From the NCBI RefSeq assembly GCF_965223525.1, contig NZ_OZ245005.1:620001-684000 (forward strand): 64,000 nt of DNA. Direction: 5' to 3'. Positions 24,007 through 32,171 of the stretch are shown here, in pieces. Position 1 is the stretch's first letter. The number at the start of each line of letters is the position of its first letter. The notes below the pieces were generated by a model that was not told where the DNA came from, did no database searches, and worked only from the letters and a program-made list of their open reading frames with translations. The position numbers were made by a program, and so were the translations under genes. This DNA is from Leptofilum sp965223525. Lineage in GTDB: Bacteria > Chloroflexota > Anaerolineae > Promineifilales > Promineifilaceae.

Positions 24007-25689
24007 ATGAATCAAAAAATTATTGGGTCAAAGAGAACCACAGTGAGACGGTTTATTTTGCTGCTGCCGCTGTTGTTTTTGGTCGTCTTCTTTTTTTACC
24101 CGCTAGGGAACATTTTGCGCCTCAGCCTAACGGCCGATGCGCTGGGAGAGTTGTTAATACGGCCGTCTTTCCGGCGTGTGATTTGGTTTACAGTGTGGCA
24201 AGCAGCACTCTCTACTGGATTAACGCTGCTGCTGGGGCTGCCAGCAGCGTATCTATTTGCTCGGTATGAATTCAGAGGCAAAACGGTCCTGCGGGCGATT
24301 ACTACCATTCCCTTTGTCATGCCGACGGTGGTGGTTGCCGCCGCCTTTCGCGCCTTGCTGGGAGCCAACGGGTCGCTGAATCGGCTGATGGTAAGCAGCT
24401 TCAATCTACCGTCCCCACCCATCCAGCTGGAGCAAACGTTGACGATTATTTTGCTGGCGCACGTTTTTTACAACGTAACAGTCGTAGTGCGGCTAGTGGG
24501 TGGTTTTTGGGGCAATCTAAATCCGCGATTGGTGGAAGCGGCGCAAACGTTGGGGGCTTCACCACGCCGCGCTTTTTTGGAGATCACTTTGCCACTGATA
24601 CGGCCGTCGCTCATCAGTGCCGCCCTACTCATTTACTTGTTCACCTTCACCAGTTTTGGCGTGGTGCTCATTTTGGGTGGGCCGTCGTTTAGCACCATCG
24701 AAACCGAAATTTATCGACAATACATTACTTTTTTGCGTCCCGACGTGGCGGGTGCGCTTTCCCTGTTGCAGATTGTGTTTACGTTTGGTCTTATGTCGCT
24801 ATACGCAAGATGGCAGCGGCAAACGGCCGTTTCCCTCGATTTTCGTCCACAAGAAAGCGGCTTGCGCCAAGCCAAAACTACAGGCCAAAAGCTGATGCTG
24901 GGCAGCATGGTGCTGGGGCTCTTGCTCTTTTTGCTGACGCCGCTGCTGGCATTGGTCTGGCAATCTTTAGTTGACCGCGAAGGCCAGCTTACCCTGGCGT
25001 ATTACCAAGCCCTGCCCACATTGCGACGGGACAGCGTCGTTTTTATTCCACCATTAGTGGCATTACGCAATTCGCTGGGGTACGCTTTGCTAACAGTGCT
25101 GGTGGCTGGCATATTTGGACTTCTGACAGCGACTTTGCTCGCACAGCCCCAACGCTCAGGACAGGCTTTCCGCTGGCGTAGCTGGCTCGATCCGGTGTTT
25201 ATGCTGCCGCTAGGGGCCTCGGCCGTGACGCTGGGCTTTGGCTATGTTGTCACCTTTCGCTGGCTGCGTACGTCACCGCTGCTGGTGCTTATTGCTCACG
25301 TACTGGTGGCGTTTCCTTTTGTGGTACGGACGCTGCTGCCTGTTTTGCAAGGGATCAAGCCCAACCTGCGTGAAGCGGCGGCGGTGCTGGGCGCTTCGCC
25401 CACCCGCGTTTGGCGGGAGGTGGATTTGCCGATTGTCGGGCGAGCCTTGCTGGTCGCCTCTGTGTTTGCCTTCACGGTGAGTATGGGGGAATTTGGGGCC
25501 ACCAGCTTTATTGTGCGGCCTAATAGCGGCTACCTCACCATTCCCATCGCCATAGAACGGTTTTTGGGGCAGCCTGGGGCATTGAATTTTGGACAAGCGT
25601 TGGCTATGAGTACCATTTTGATGTTGGTTACGGCCGTTGGCTTCACTGCCATCGAGCGGTTCCGGTACGCGGATATTGGGGAATTTTAG
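24007..25689 (+). CDS. ABC transporter permease with two fused permease domains (FbpB/ThiP type)
   Basis: 560 residues with about 12 membrane helices. Two BPD_transp_1 units each carry the EAA loop that docks the ATPase: EAAQTLGASPRRAFLEITLPLIRP (about residue 180) and EAAAVLGASPTRVWREVDLPIVG (about 455). Fused permeases of this kind import iron(III) or thiamine, with a periplasmic binding protein and an ATPase. Neither partner is encoded next to it here, which is unusual. The molybdate-type binding protein at 63064 is of a different class. The substrate is undetermined. Confidence 0.88.
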   Translation: MNQKIIGSKRTTVRRFILLLPLLFLVVFFFYPLGNILRLSLTADALGELLIRPSFRRVIWFTVWQAALSTGLTLLLGLPAAYLFARYEFRGKTVLRAITTIPFVMPTVVVAAAFRALLGANGSLNRLMVSSFNLPSPPIQLEQTLTIILLAHVFYNVTVVVRLVGGFWGNLNPRLVEAAQTLGASPRRAFLEITLPLIRPSLISAALLIYLFTFTSFGVVLILGGPSFSTIETEIYRQYITFLRPDVAGALSLLQIVFTFGLMSLYARWQRQTAVSLDFRPQESGLRQAKTTGQKLMLGSMVLGLLLFLLTPLLALVWQSLVDREGQLTLAYYQALPTLRRDSVVFIPPLVALRNSLGYALLTVLVAGIFGLLTATLLAQPQRSGQAFRWRSWLDPVFMLPLGASAVTLGFGYVVTFRWLRTSPLLVLIAHVLVAFPFVVRTLLPVLQGIKPNLREAAAVLGASPTRVWREVDLPIVGRALLVASVFAFTVSMGEFGATSFIVRPNSGYLTIPIAIERFLGQPGALNFGQALAMSTILMLVTAVGFTAIERFRYADIGEF

Positions 25690-25734
25690 CTTTAGCCGCA
25701 GATTTCACAGATTTTTTGATCTTGAATAGATTTT

Positions 25735-25768
25735 TCTCTTCTTCCTCTGTGGTCTCTGTGGCAAATAT
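25735..25768. repeat. CTCTGTGG dispersed repeat
   Basis: TTCCTCTGTGGTCTCTGTGGC lies in the short gap before the hydrolase gene. Confidence 0.5.
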
Positions 25769-25787
25769 ATTATTGAAGGAGAAAATC

Positions 25788-26684
25788 ATGAGTCGTGTGG
25801 AATTGATGGAGCTAGTACGCGAATTTCAGGTAGGTGGCGTAAGCCGACGCCAATTTTTACTGCGGGCAACGGCCGCTTTGGGCAGTGTGGTCGCAGCAAA
25901 CACATTGCTGGCGGCCTGCACCGCCAACCCCAACGACAGTCCGCCCCCGGTGGTTGATGAAAGCCAAACCCCTGCTACAGAATCGGCAACGGCCGTTCCT
26001 GCTGCAGATGAACTCATCACGGGGATTGCCACCTACACCAGGCCAAACGGCGAGGAGTTGATGGGATACTTGGCATATCAATCGGGCAACGAACCACGGG
26101 CAGCAATCATCGTTATTCAGGAATGGTGGGGGCTAAATGACCACATCAAGGACGTGGCACGACGCTTGGCCGCCGAGGGATATGTGGCTCTGGCGCCAGA
26201 TTTGTATCACGGCGTGGTCACCACTGAGCCGGATGAAGCGCGCAAGCAAGCGATGGCGTTGGGTAGAGAGGAAGCGGTTGCTGAAATTCAGGCAGCAATT
26301 GATTATTTGAAGACAGAGGCATTTACAAACGGCCGTTTCGGAATCACTGGTTTTTGTATGGGCGGCGGCCTAACGTTGCAAACGGCCGCAAATAGTCCAG
26401 ATGTTCATGCGGCCGTACCATTTTACGGTTCGCCACTCTCGGCCAGTGAAGCTGGCCAGGTAACCGCCCCGGTGTTAAGCTTTTTAGGCACGCGAGATGG
26501 CATTCCTGCCAGTGGCTACGAAACGATGCACGCCGCGCTAACGCAGGCAGGCGTTCCCAACAAATTCCAGCTGTACGACGGCACACAGCACGCTTTCTTC
26601 AATGACACCCGCGCTAGCTACGATGCCGAAGCAGCAATGGATGCCTGGCTGCAAATGTTGGCCTGGTTTGAGACGAATCTCTAA
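25788..26684 (+). CDS. Tat-exported dienelactone hydrolase family lipoprotein
   Basis: 298 residues. AAGGAG seven bases before ATG 25788 fixes the start. The N-terminus has a twin-arginine motif (VSRRQFLLRA) and a lipobox (LLAAC), so it is exported folded and anchored outside. After a Thr/Ala-rich spacer comes an alpha/beta hydrolase: IQEWWGLNDHIKDVARRLAAEGYVALAPDLY, nucleophile Cys in GFCMGGG, then Asp in LGTRDGI and His in DGTQHAFFND. These are the dienelactone hydrolase hallmarks. The natural substrate is unknown; many family members act on varied esters. Confidence 0.9.
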   Translation: MSRVELMELVREFQVGGVSRRQFLLRATAALGSVVAANTLLAACTANPNDSPPPVVDESQTPATESATAVPAADELITGIATYTRPNGEELMGYLAYQSGNEPRAAIIVIQEWWGLNDHIKDVARRLAAEGYVALAPDLYHGVVTTEPDEARKQAMALGREEAVAEIQAAIDYLKTEAFTNGRFGITGFCMGGGLTLQTAANSPDVHAAVPFYGSPLSASEAGQVTAPVLSFLGTRDGIPASGYETMHAALTQAGVPNKFQLYDGTQHAFFNDTRASYDAEAAMDAWLQMLAWFETNL

Positions 26685-26707
26685 TCTTTCCGTATAATGA
26701 TAGTATG
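26668..26707 (+). promoter_or_regulatory. Promoter giving a probable leaderless mRNA
   Basis: A perfect -10 TATAAT (26693-26698) ends six bases before the ATG at 26705. A TTGAGA -35-like hexamer lies at 26668 (19-bp spacer). Transcription would start at or next to the start codon. Confidence 0.55.
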
Positions 26708-27466
26708 ACAGCACAAGCCGTTACCCAAAAACAACAAAAAGCAGTTAATCTAAACTTGGCCCTTTACTGTGCAGGTCTCTTTTTTGGCATCGCCGTCGCT
26801 GTGTTAGCCATTTGGGGCGATTTAGAGGCATCGCTGTTTGATAGACTTTTCCAGGCAGAGCAGCAGTTGCCGAGCCTAAGCTGCCCCGTGCTGATGATGA
26901 CGGATGAGGAAGTCACCATCCAGGCCTCGTTTACCAACCGGGGCGAGCGAGATGAAAATCTCTCGGTACGAGCCAGAATTTCGCAGGGATTTGCCAGCCT
27001 AATCCGGGAGGAGCGCGTTGAGTTCACCTTGTCACCGGGCGACAGTGATACGGCCGCATGGCAGGTAACCGCCGATGATGCCGCCTGGAATCGGGTTGTG
27101 CTGGCTCGTGTTAGCACAGTTCGCAACTCTCCGTATCGTCGGCTGGTAGGTAGTAGCTGCGGAGTACTACTGGCTCCCTTTCGCGGCGGTGGCATCACGG
27201 GCGGGCAAATTGTGACGGGTATGGTCATCCTCAGCCTGGTGCTGACTACTTTAGGCAGTTATTTGTGGCAAAACGGCCGTCCTCGTCCCTTCCCGCCACA
27301 CATCCAAAAAGTGTGGCGATTGATGCTTGCTTTTGCTGGTTTGGTAGCAGCGGCCGTCGTCGCCAGCTTGCTGCAGCAGTGGCTCCTGGGCGGTGCCTTG
27401 CTCGTCATCTTGTTCCTGCTTATCATCAGCGCCACCGACAGCTTTACAAACGTACCGCCTGGTTGA
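26705..27466 (+). CDS. Membrane protein of unknown function
   Basis: 253 residues. One helix at about 15-37, an extracytoplasmic beta-rich domain at about 50-150 (SLSCPVLMMTDEEVTIQASFTNRG, with two Cys that could pair), and three helices at the C-terminus. The middle domain resembles a CARDB-like fold in pattern only. It probably starts from a leaderless transcript and is followed 18 bp later by a 59-residue gene with a strong Shine-Dalgarno. No family recognised. Confidence 0.7.
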   Translation: MTAQAVTQKQQKAVNLNLALYCAGLFFGIAVAVLAIWGDLEASLFDRLFQAEQQLPSLSCPVLMMTDEEVTIQASFTNRGERDENLSVRARISQGFASLIREERVEFTLSPGDSDTAAWQVTADDAAWNRVVLARVSTVRNSPYRRLVGSSCGVLLAPFRGGGITGGQIVTGMVILSLVLTTLGSYLWQNGRPRPFPPHIQKVWRLMLAFAGLVAAAVVASLLQQWLLGGALLVILFLLIISATDSFTNVPPG

Positions 27467-27484
27467 GCTTAAAGGAGCGCAATT

Positions 27485-27664
27485 ATGGCAGACGCTGTGG
27501 CTAGTTGGGATATTGAGTGTCGCTTTTCCAAAACCAATTTGTCTGACCGCCTGTCGCTAGATGCGACGTTTACAAAAACGCGCTTTGCTGAGCAACTAGC
27601 TGATACCTTCACCCGCCTCAGCAGCCTGGAACCCATCATTGAGGAAGGCCTGACACAGCTATAA
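27485..27664 (+). CDS. 59-residue protein of unknown function
   Basis: AAAGGAG (27471-27477) lies eight bases before the ATG, a strong ribosome binding site by the standards of this window. The product (MADAVASWDIECRF... to EEGLTQL) is acidic, without membrane segments. A short beta-like start (WDIECRFSKTNLSDRLSLDATF) is followed by a helix (RFAEQLADTFTRLSSLEPIIEEGL). It follows the membrane protein gene by 18 bp and is probably cotranscribed with it. No homologue was recognised; small size and good context make it a likely overlooked gene. Confidence 0.6.
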   Translation: MADAVASWDIECRFSKTNLSDRLSLDATFTKTRFAEQLADTFTRLSSLEPIIEEGLTQL

Positions 27665-27744
27665 CTCTTAAACGACCAAATTGATTATTCTTGTTTTGCA
27701 GGGTAAGCTACTAGCAAACATGTAACTTACGTTGGTGTTTGCTT

Positions 27745-28572
27745 ATGATTGACGACAAAAGTTCCTCTCAACCGCTCTTGACTTGGCTGCTCGTGATCGG
27801 TGGTGCAATGGTGGTGTTGGCTTTTTACTTAGGATACGTGCTGCTCAACCGAAACAACCTCAAGCCAGCTAGAGTGGAGGCCACTACCGTGGCTCTCATC
27901 GCTACGCAAATTGCCACTTTGCAGCCAACGTCGCTGCCGCCAACCCGGTTTGCCACCGTCACGCCATCGCCAGTGCCATTACCAAGCTCCTGCGCCATGC
28001 TCAAGCAGCAGCAGCCCAACGCCGCAGATGGTGAATACACAATTTATCTTCAGGGGAAAACGGCCGTAACCCTCTACTGCCATAACATGGCAACCAATCC
28101 ACAAGAGTACCTCACCCTACCCGCCACCGCCTCTGGGAGCAACTTTAGCCTCATCAGCTACCCCGAAGGCGCAATTGTGACGCAATATGAAAAAGTACGG
28201 CTCAACCCCAGCACGCTCATTGTAGACCCAACCGATATGACATTTGCCATGCTGGCAGATAGCTTTGGCGGGTACAATACTATCTCTGGCGAACAGCTTG
28301 CCATCTACCCGGTTGCTCGCTCAGACTTTGCCCAGGCAACCGGCTGCAACCGGAATCAGCTAGATGCACCGCTGGGACGTGCCAATATTGACCTGACGGG
28401 TACACCGTTTATTCTCGATTCAACCATTAGCTTTAGCAGTCTTGGCGGAGAAGTGAGTGAGACTGTAAGTGAAATAAGTGAGGATGGGGAAGTGATGAAT
28501 CTGGCGGTAAACGGCCGTTGCGGAATTATTCAGCCCAGCAGTCCCATCCAGCTTGTTTACCAACAACCATAA
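27745..28572 (+). CDS. Membrane-anchored GON-domain protein
   Basis: 275 residues from ATG 27745. One N-terminal membrane helix (about 12-35), a Thr/Pro-rich spacer, then a GON-like domain of about 190 residues. The match is by several family features in order: NAADGEYTIYLQGK, VTLYCHNM, EYLTLPA, YEKVRLNPSTLIVDPTDMTFA, YPVARSDFAQATGCN, LGRANIDLTGTPF and a late NGRCG. The GON domain is named for ADAMTS metalloproteases of animals and is known in some bacterial surface proteins. Its role there is unknown. The cysteines (CHNM, GCN, GRCG) could form disulfides outside the cell. Confidence 0.7.
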   Translation: MIDDKSSSQPLLTWLLVIGGAMVVLAFYLGYVLLNRNNLKPARVEATTVALIATQIATLQPTSLPPTRFATVTPSPVPLPSSCAMLKQQQPNAADGEYTIYLQGKTAVTLYCHNMATNPQEYLTLPATASGSNFSLISYPEGAIVTQYEKVRLNPSTLIVDPTDMTFAMLADSFGGYNTISGEQLAIYPVARSDFAQATGCNRNQLDAPLGRANIDLTGTPFILDSTISFSSLGGEVSETVSEISEDGEVMNLAVNGRCGIIQPSSPIQLVYQQP

Positions 28573-28591
28573 CGTTGTTCTGGAGGTCATG

Positions 28592-28795
28592 ATGTGTCGC
28601 AGTATTAAAAAATTACGCAGCGCTGAAGCACCTGCCACCCCTAATGAAATCGAAGCGGCAGCCCGCCAATTTGTACGCAAGGTTTCTGGTTACAGGCGGC
28701 CGTCTCGCGCCAACGAAGTCGCCTTCGAACAAGCTATCGCCGAAATCAGCACCGCCACAGAAAAATTGCTCAGTAATTTAGTAACTCGTACATAA
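28592..28795 (+). CDS. DUF2277 family protein
   Basis: 67 residues. GGAGG at 28582 lies five bases before the start. I chose the second ATG because family members begin MCR. The sequence MCRSIKKLRS...PNEIEAAARQFVRKVSGYRRPSRANEVAFEQAIAEIS follows the DUF2277 pattern closely (MCRxIKxL...AAxQFVRKxSG...AFxxAV). Function unknown; it is a small, cytoplasmic and helical family. It stands 19 bp after the GON-domain gene and before a hairpin. Confidence 0.88.
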   Translation: MCRSIKKLRSAEAPATPNEIEAAARQFVRKVSGYRRPSRANEVAFEQAIAEISTATEKLLSNLVTRT

Positions 28796-28799
28796 ATTT

Positions 28800-28852
28800 T
28801 AGTGGTTGGTGGCTAGCGGTTTGTGTAGCCAGCTACTAGCCACCAACCACTA
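28800..28852. terminator. 17-bp perfect inverted repeat, TAGTGGTTGGTGGCTAG type
   Basis: Arms 28800-28816 and 28836-28852 are perfect complements around a 19-nt loop. The units (AGTGGTTGGTGGCTAG) are heptad-like and related to GTTAGTGGCTAGTGGC at 32131. It may end transcription after the DUF2277 gene or be only a dispersed repeat. Confidence 0.55.
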
Positions 28853-28871
28853 TTTACCAATTGGAGTTGCC

Positions 28872-30524
28872 ATGCCCACTGGCCCACTCAGAACCGTTAC
28901 CCCCACTATTGATGTCTACATTAAGCTAGCCCAATACCCCATTTTGTGTGACCGGATTCGTCTACGAATGCGCGAAGAGTTGTTCCGGCGCGGCATTATC
29001 GAAAAAACCGACTTTGAGCAAGAAGTAAAAGACCTGGCCATCGAGTCGCAACGGCGTGAAGGACTTAATAACCCTACCGTGCAAGAAGATGAAGCTGCCT
29101 GGCAACGACGCTTGGAAACAGTACGCGACCTGCACACCGACAACTACTTTGCCAATAATCTGGGCATCACCCTGCTAGAGCAGCTCATCAACGAGGTGTT
29201 GAACAACCAGGACAAAGCTACCAAAGGGATTGAGCTGACATTTAACCCGGAAATTGCACCCTGGGCGATGCTTTTTGAACAAGGTGAAATCTACGACGCG
29301 CTGCCACCACCTGAAAAAGAAAATGTGAAGCACCATCTGGAAGAGATCAAGGTCGTGCTTATCAAGCGGCTGCTCAGTGACCAACTCGCTTTTATTCGCG
29401 TTGCCAAGAAGGTATTTGCCATCAAGGACCTTAATTGGATTTACGAACGGCTTATTGGGAGCGGCAAAATTGGCGGCAAATCGGGGGGCATGTTGCTGGC
29501 CTGGCACATTTTGGAGCGCGCCACCCATGACTTTGGGCCAGACTTGTCTAACCATGTCACCATTCCCGATACATTTTTCATCGGCTCTGAAATCATCTAT
29601 GAATTTATGTTGCAAAACAAGATGGAGCGGTTTGTTAACCAGAAATATCTGTCTGTTGAAGAGATGAGGGAGCAGTATCCAGAAATTATCCGCATCTGCA
29701 AGGAAGGAAAAATTCCCAACTACATTATGGAGCAACTGCGGGATGTGTTGGCGCGATTAAACGGCCGGCCCTTCGTTGTCCGGTCTTCCAGCTTATTAGA
29801 AGATCATTTGGATTACGCTTTTGCAGGCAAATACACCTCTGTCTTTTGCGCCAACCAGGGTAACCATCAGGAAAATTTTGCGGCCTTATTGGCTGCGGTA
29901 CGCAAGGTATACGCCAGCATCTTTAATCCAGAAGCGATGCTGGAACGCCAAAAGCACGGCCTCATTGATTACGACGAGCGGATGGCAGTGATGATTCAAG
30001 CGCTCATTGGTCATAAATACGGCCGTTACTACCTACCAACCATCGTGGGCACAGGCCTCAGCCAAAATCCCTGGTTCAATGCCAACGACAGCCGCGCTAA
30101 AGATGGCTGCCTGCGGCTTACATTGGGGCTAGATAAGCGCGTGCAACGGCCGTTGGAAGATGGCAATGCCTGCATCATTTCGCTCAATACGCCAACTTAT
30201 CTGCACAACAGCCAAGATTTCATCCAAGACAAGGTAAAAATGGTAGACCTGCAAGAAAACTGCTTCAAGGTTTTGCCCATTTCTGATATTTTGCGCGAGG
30301 ATTATCCATACGGCCGTTTCCTACTAGACCCCCAAACCAACCAGCTAACCTACGATCACCTCATCAATGACGAAAAATTTATACGGCTCATGCGTACCGC
30401 CCTCACCAGGCTAGAAAATACCTACGGCGTTCCCGTCCAATTTGAGTTTGCCGTAGAAATCATGCCCACACCCGGCGGTGCTGATTACAAACTATACATC
30501 CTGCAATGCCACACGGCTCAGTGA
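28872..30524 (+). CDS. Stand-alone PEP/pyruvate-binding (PPDK_N-like) domain protein
   Basis: 550 residues from ATG 28872. The first 180 residues are helical and unrecognised. The second part carries signatures of the ATP-grasp domain of PEP synthase and pyruvate phosphate dikinase: IGGKSGGMLLAWHIL, GRPFVVRSSSLLEDHLDYAFAGKYTSVF, VRKVYASIFNPEAM and MAVMIQALIG. The phosphohistidine domain and PEP-binding barrel of the full enzymes are missing, so it cannot perform the complete dikinase reaction alone. Such truncated forms are seen in several bacterial phyla with unknown role, perhaps phosphotransfer to a separate partner. No such partner is in the window. Confidence 0.82.
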   Translation: MPTGPLRTVTPTIDVYIKLAQYPILCDRIRLRMREELFRRGIIEKTDFEQEVKDLAIESQRREGLNNPTVQEDEAAWQRRLETVRDLHTDNYFANNLGITLLEQLINEVLNNQDKATKGIELTFNPEIAPWAMLFEQGEIYDALPPPEKENVKHHLEEIKVVLIKRLLSDQLAFIRVAKKVFAIKDLNWIYERLIGSGKIGGKSGGMLLAWHILERATHDFGPDLSNHVTIPDTFFIGSEIIYEFMLQNKMERFVNQKYLSVEEMREQYPEIIRICKEGKIPNYIMEQLRDVLARLNGRPFVVRSSSLLEDHLDYAFAGKYTSVFCANQGNHQENFAALLAAVRKVYASIFNPEAMLERQKHGLIDYDERMAVMIQALIGHKYGRYYLPTIVGTGLSQNPWFNANDSRAKDGCLRLTLGLDKRVQRPLEDGNACIISLNTPTYLHNSQDFIQDKVKMVDLQENCFKVLPISDILREDYPYGRFLLDPQTNQLTYDHLINDEKFIRLMRTALTRLENTYGVPVQFEFAVEIMPTPGGADYKLYILQCHTAQ

Positions 30525-30536
30525 ACGGTAAACGGT

Positions 30537-30652
30537 ATTCAGTAATCAGTTTTCAGTTATCGATAATCAGTAAACTGGCCTTCACACTAACTGACCTACT
30601 GTACGCGAAGCGGTCGCACAGCGACATTACCGACCACTGACTTACTGATCAC
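30537..30652. repeat. Dispersed heptad repeat cluster between converging genes
   Basis: ATTCAGTAATCAGTTTTCAG and ATCGATAATCAGTAA units, and further CACTGAC/TTACTGATCA units, fill the gap between the converging dikinase-like gene and zwf. An inner GCGAAGCGGTCGCACAGCGAC palindrome-like core is also present. Confidence 0.7.
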
Positions 30653-32109
30653 GGTTCAGGATGGCTGCAAGCGTGCCGCCAAATGCGGCCAGAGCGTGCC
30701 AGCAAAGCATCCGCCTCGGCGGGGCCCCAACTACCGGGACGGTACGTTGCCATCGGCGGGGCATCATCGTCGTTTTCCCAACCGTGGATTACCGGGTCCA
30801 TTAAGGCCCAGGCCGCTTCGATGCCGTCGGCACGAGTAAACAGCGACGCATCGCCCCGCACCGCATCCAACAACAGCCGTTCATACGCATCTGGCAGCCG
30901 GTTTCCTTTAAACGATGAGCGGTAATGAAACTCCATATCCACTGGCTGCGTTTTGTGCGAATCCGGCACCTTTGCCTCTAATTTTAGGTGAATCCCTTCA
31001 TCTGGCTGAATGCACAGCGATAAAATATTTGAGGTGAAATCTTCGTCCTCGATGTCGTCGAACATGAGGTGAGGGGGCTGCTTAAACTCAATCACGATCT
31101 CTGTGTTTTTGGCGGCCAACGCTTTGCCAGAGCGCAAGTAAAACGGCACGCCCTGCCAGCGCCAGTTATCAATGTACAGCTCCATGGCCGCGTAAGTGGG
31201 TACCTGTGAACCTTGTGCAACGCCTTCGGCCTGCAAATAGCCATCGTATTGGGCACGGACGGTTTGGTGCAGGGGCAACGGCCGTATCGCATGGAACAGT
31301 TTTGCCTTCTCATTTCGCACCGCCACCGCCTTGAACGAAGCAGGTGGCTCAATGGCCACCAGCGACAGTAGCTGCATTAGGTGATTCTGGAACATGTCGC
31401 GCACCACACCTGCCTGGTCGTAATACCCTGCCCGATGCCCCACATCCACACTTTCTGTCACCATAATTTGCACATTGTCTACGTAATTACGGTTCCAAAC
31501 CGGCTCAAAAATGGTGTTGGCAAAGCGAAAATACAAAATATTTTGCGCCGTCTCTTTGCCCAGATAATGATCAATGCGGTAAATCTGCTCTTCCTCAAAC
31601 ACTGCCTGAATCTGATGGTTTAACGCTTTGGCTGAGGCCAAATCATGCCCAAATGGCTTCTCTACCACCACGCGCCGCCAGCCAGCCGACTGCTCGACCA
31701 TATCCGCTGCCCCCAAATTTTCAACGATGGGTACAAAAAAGCGGGGGGCGGTTGCCATGTAGTACAAGCGGTTGCCTGCGCCCTGTTCAATCGCTTCCAG
31801 GTGGTTCTTCAGTGCGAGATAATCCGCCTGTGTGGGCAAATCGCCCCGTGCATAGCTAATTTTTTGGGAGAATGGTTCCCATTTTTCAGCGATGTATGTT
31901 TCGGGAGCCAGCTTCTGCATCCCTTCCTGCAATATCTGGCGGAACTGGTCGTCGTCCCACGGCCGTCTAGCAAAGCCAACAATGTTAAAGTGCGCGGGCA
32001 GGCGTTCCTTGCAGTAAGAGTTGAACAGCGCAGGAATTAGCTTGCGCCGCGTCAAGTCGCCAGACGCACCGAAAATGACGAAGGTGGTTGGTTTTTGATC
32101 GTTGGACAT
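30649..32109 (-). CDS. zwf: Glucose-6-phosphate 1-dehydrogenase
   Basis: 486 residues, full length. It oxidises glucose 6-phosphate to 6-phosphogluconolactone with NADP+, the entry to the oxidative pentose phosphate path. Seen: the Rossmann motif FGASGDLTRRKLIPAL, the active-site block RIDHYLGKETAQNI, RFANTIFEPVWNRNYVDNVQI and FYLRSGKALAAKNTEI. It lies 62 bp downstream of tal-pgi on the same strand, so the two encode consecutive parts of sugar-phosphate metabolism and probably share a transcript. The gap carries a dispersed repeat. Confidence 0.96.
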   Translation of the reverse strand: MSNDQKPTTFVIFGASGDLTRRKLIPALFNSYCKERLPAHFNIVGFARRPWDDDQFRQILQEGMQKLAPETYIAEKWEPFSQKISYARGDLPTQADYLALKNHLEAIEQGAGNRLYYMATAPRFFVPIVENLGAADMVEQSAGWRRVVVEKPFGHDLASAKALNHQIQAVFEEEQIYRIDHYLGKETAQNILYFRFANTIFEPVWNRNYVDNVQIMVTESVDVGHRAGYYDQAGVVRDMFQNHLMQLLSLVAIEPPASFKAVAVRNEKAKLFHAIRPLPLHQTVRAQYDGYLQAEGVAQGSQVPTYAAMELYIDNWRWQGVPFYLRSGKALAAKNTEIVIEFKQPPHLMFDDIEDEDFTSNILSLCIQPDEGIHLKLEAKVPDSHKTQPVDMEFHYRSSFKGNRLPDAYERLLLDAVRGDASLFTRADGIEAAWALMDPVIHGWENDDDAPPMATYRPGSWGPAEADALLARSGRIWRHACSHPEP

Positions 32110-32130
32110 GGGAGTTCCTTTGGAACGGTA

Positions 32131-32171
32131 ACTAGTTGTTAGTGGCTAGTGGCTGGTTGAACTAACAACTA
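32131..32171. repeat. GTTAGTGGCTAGTGGC repeat between tal-pgi and zwf
   Basis: ACTAGTTGTTAGTGGCTAGT and a partly complementary AACTAACAACTATCAGCTAA flank each other and can form a hairpin in the operon gap. Confidence 0.6.
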
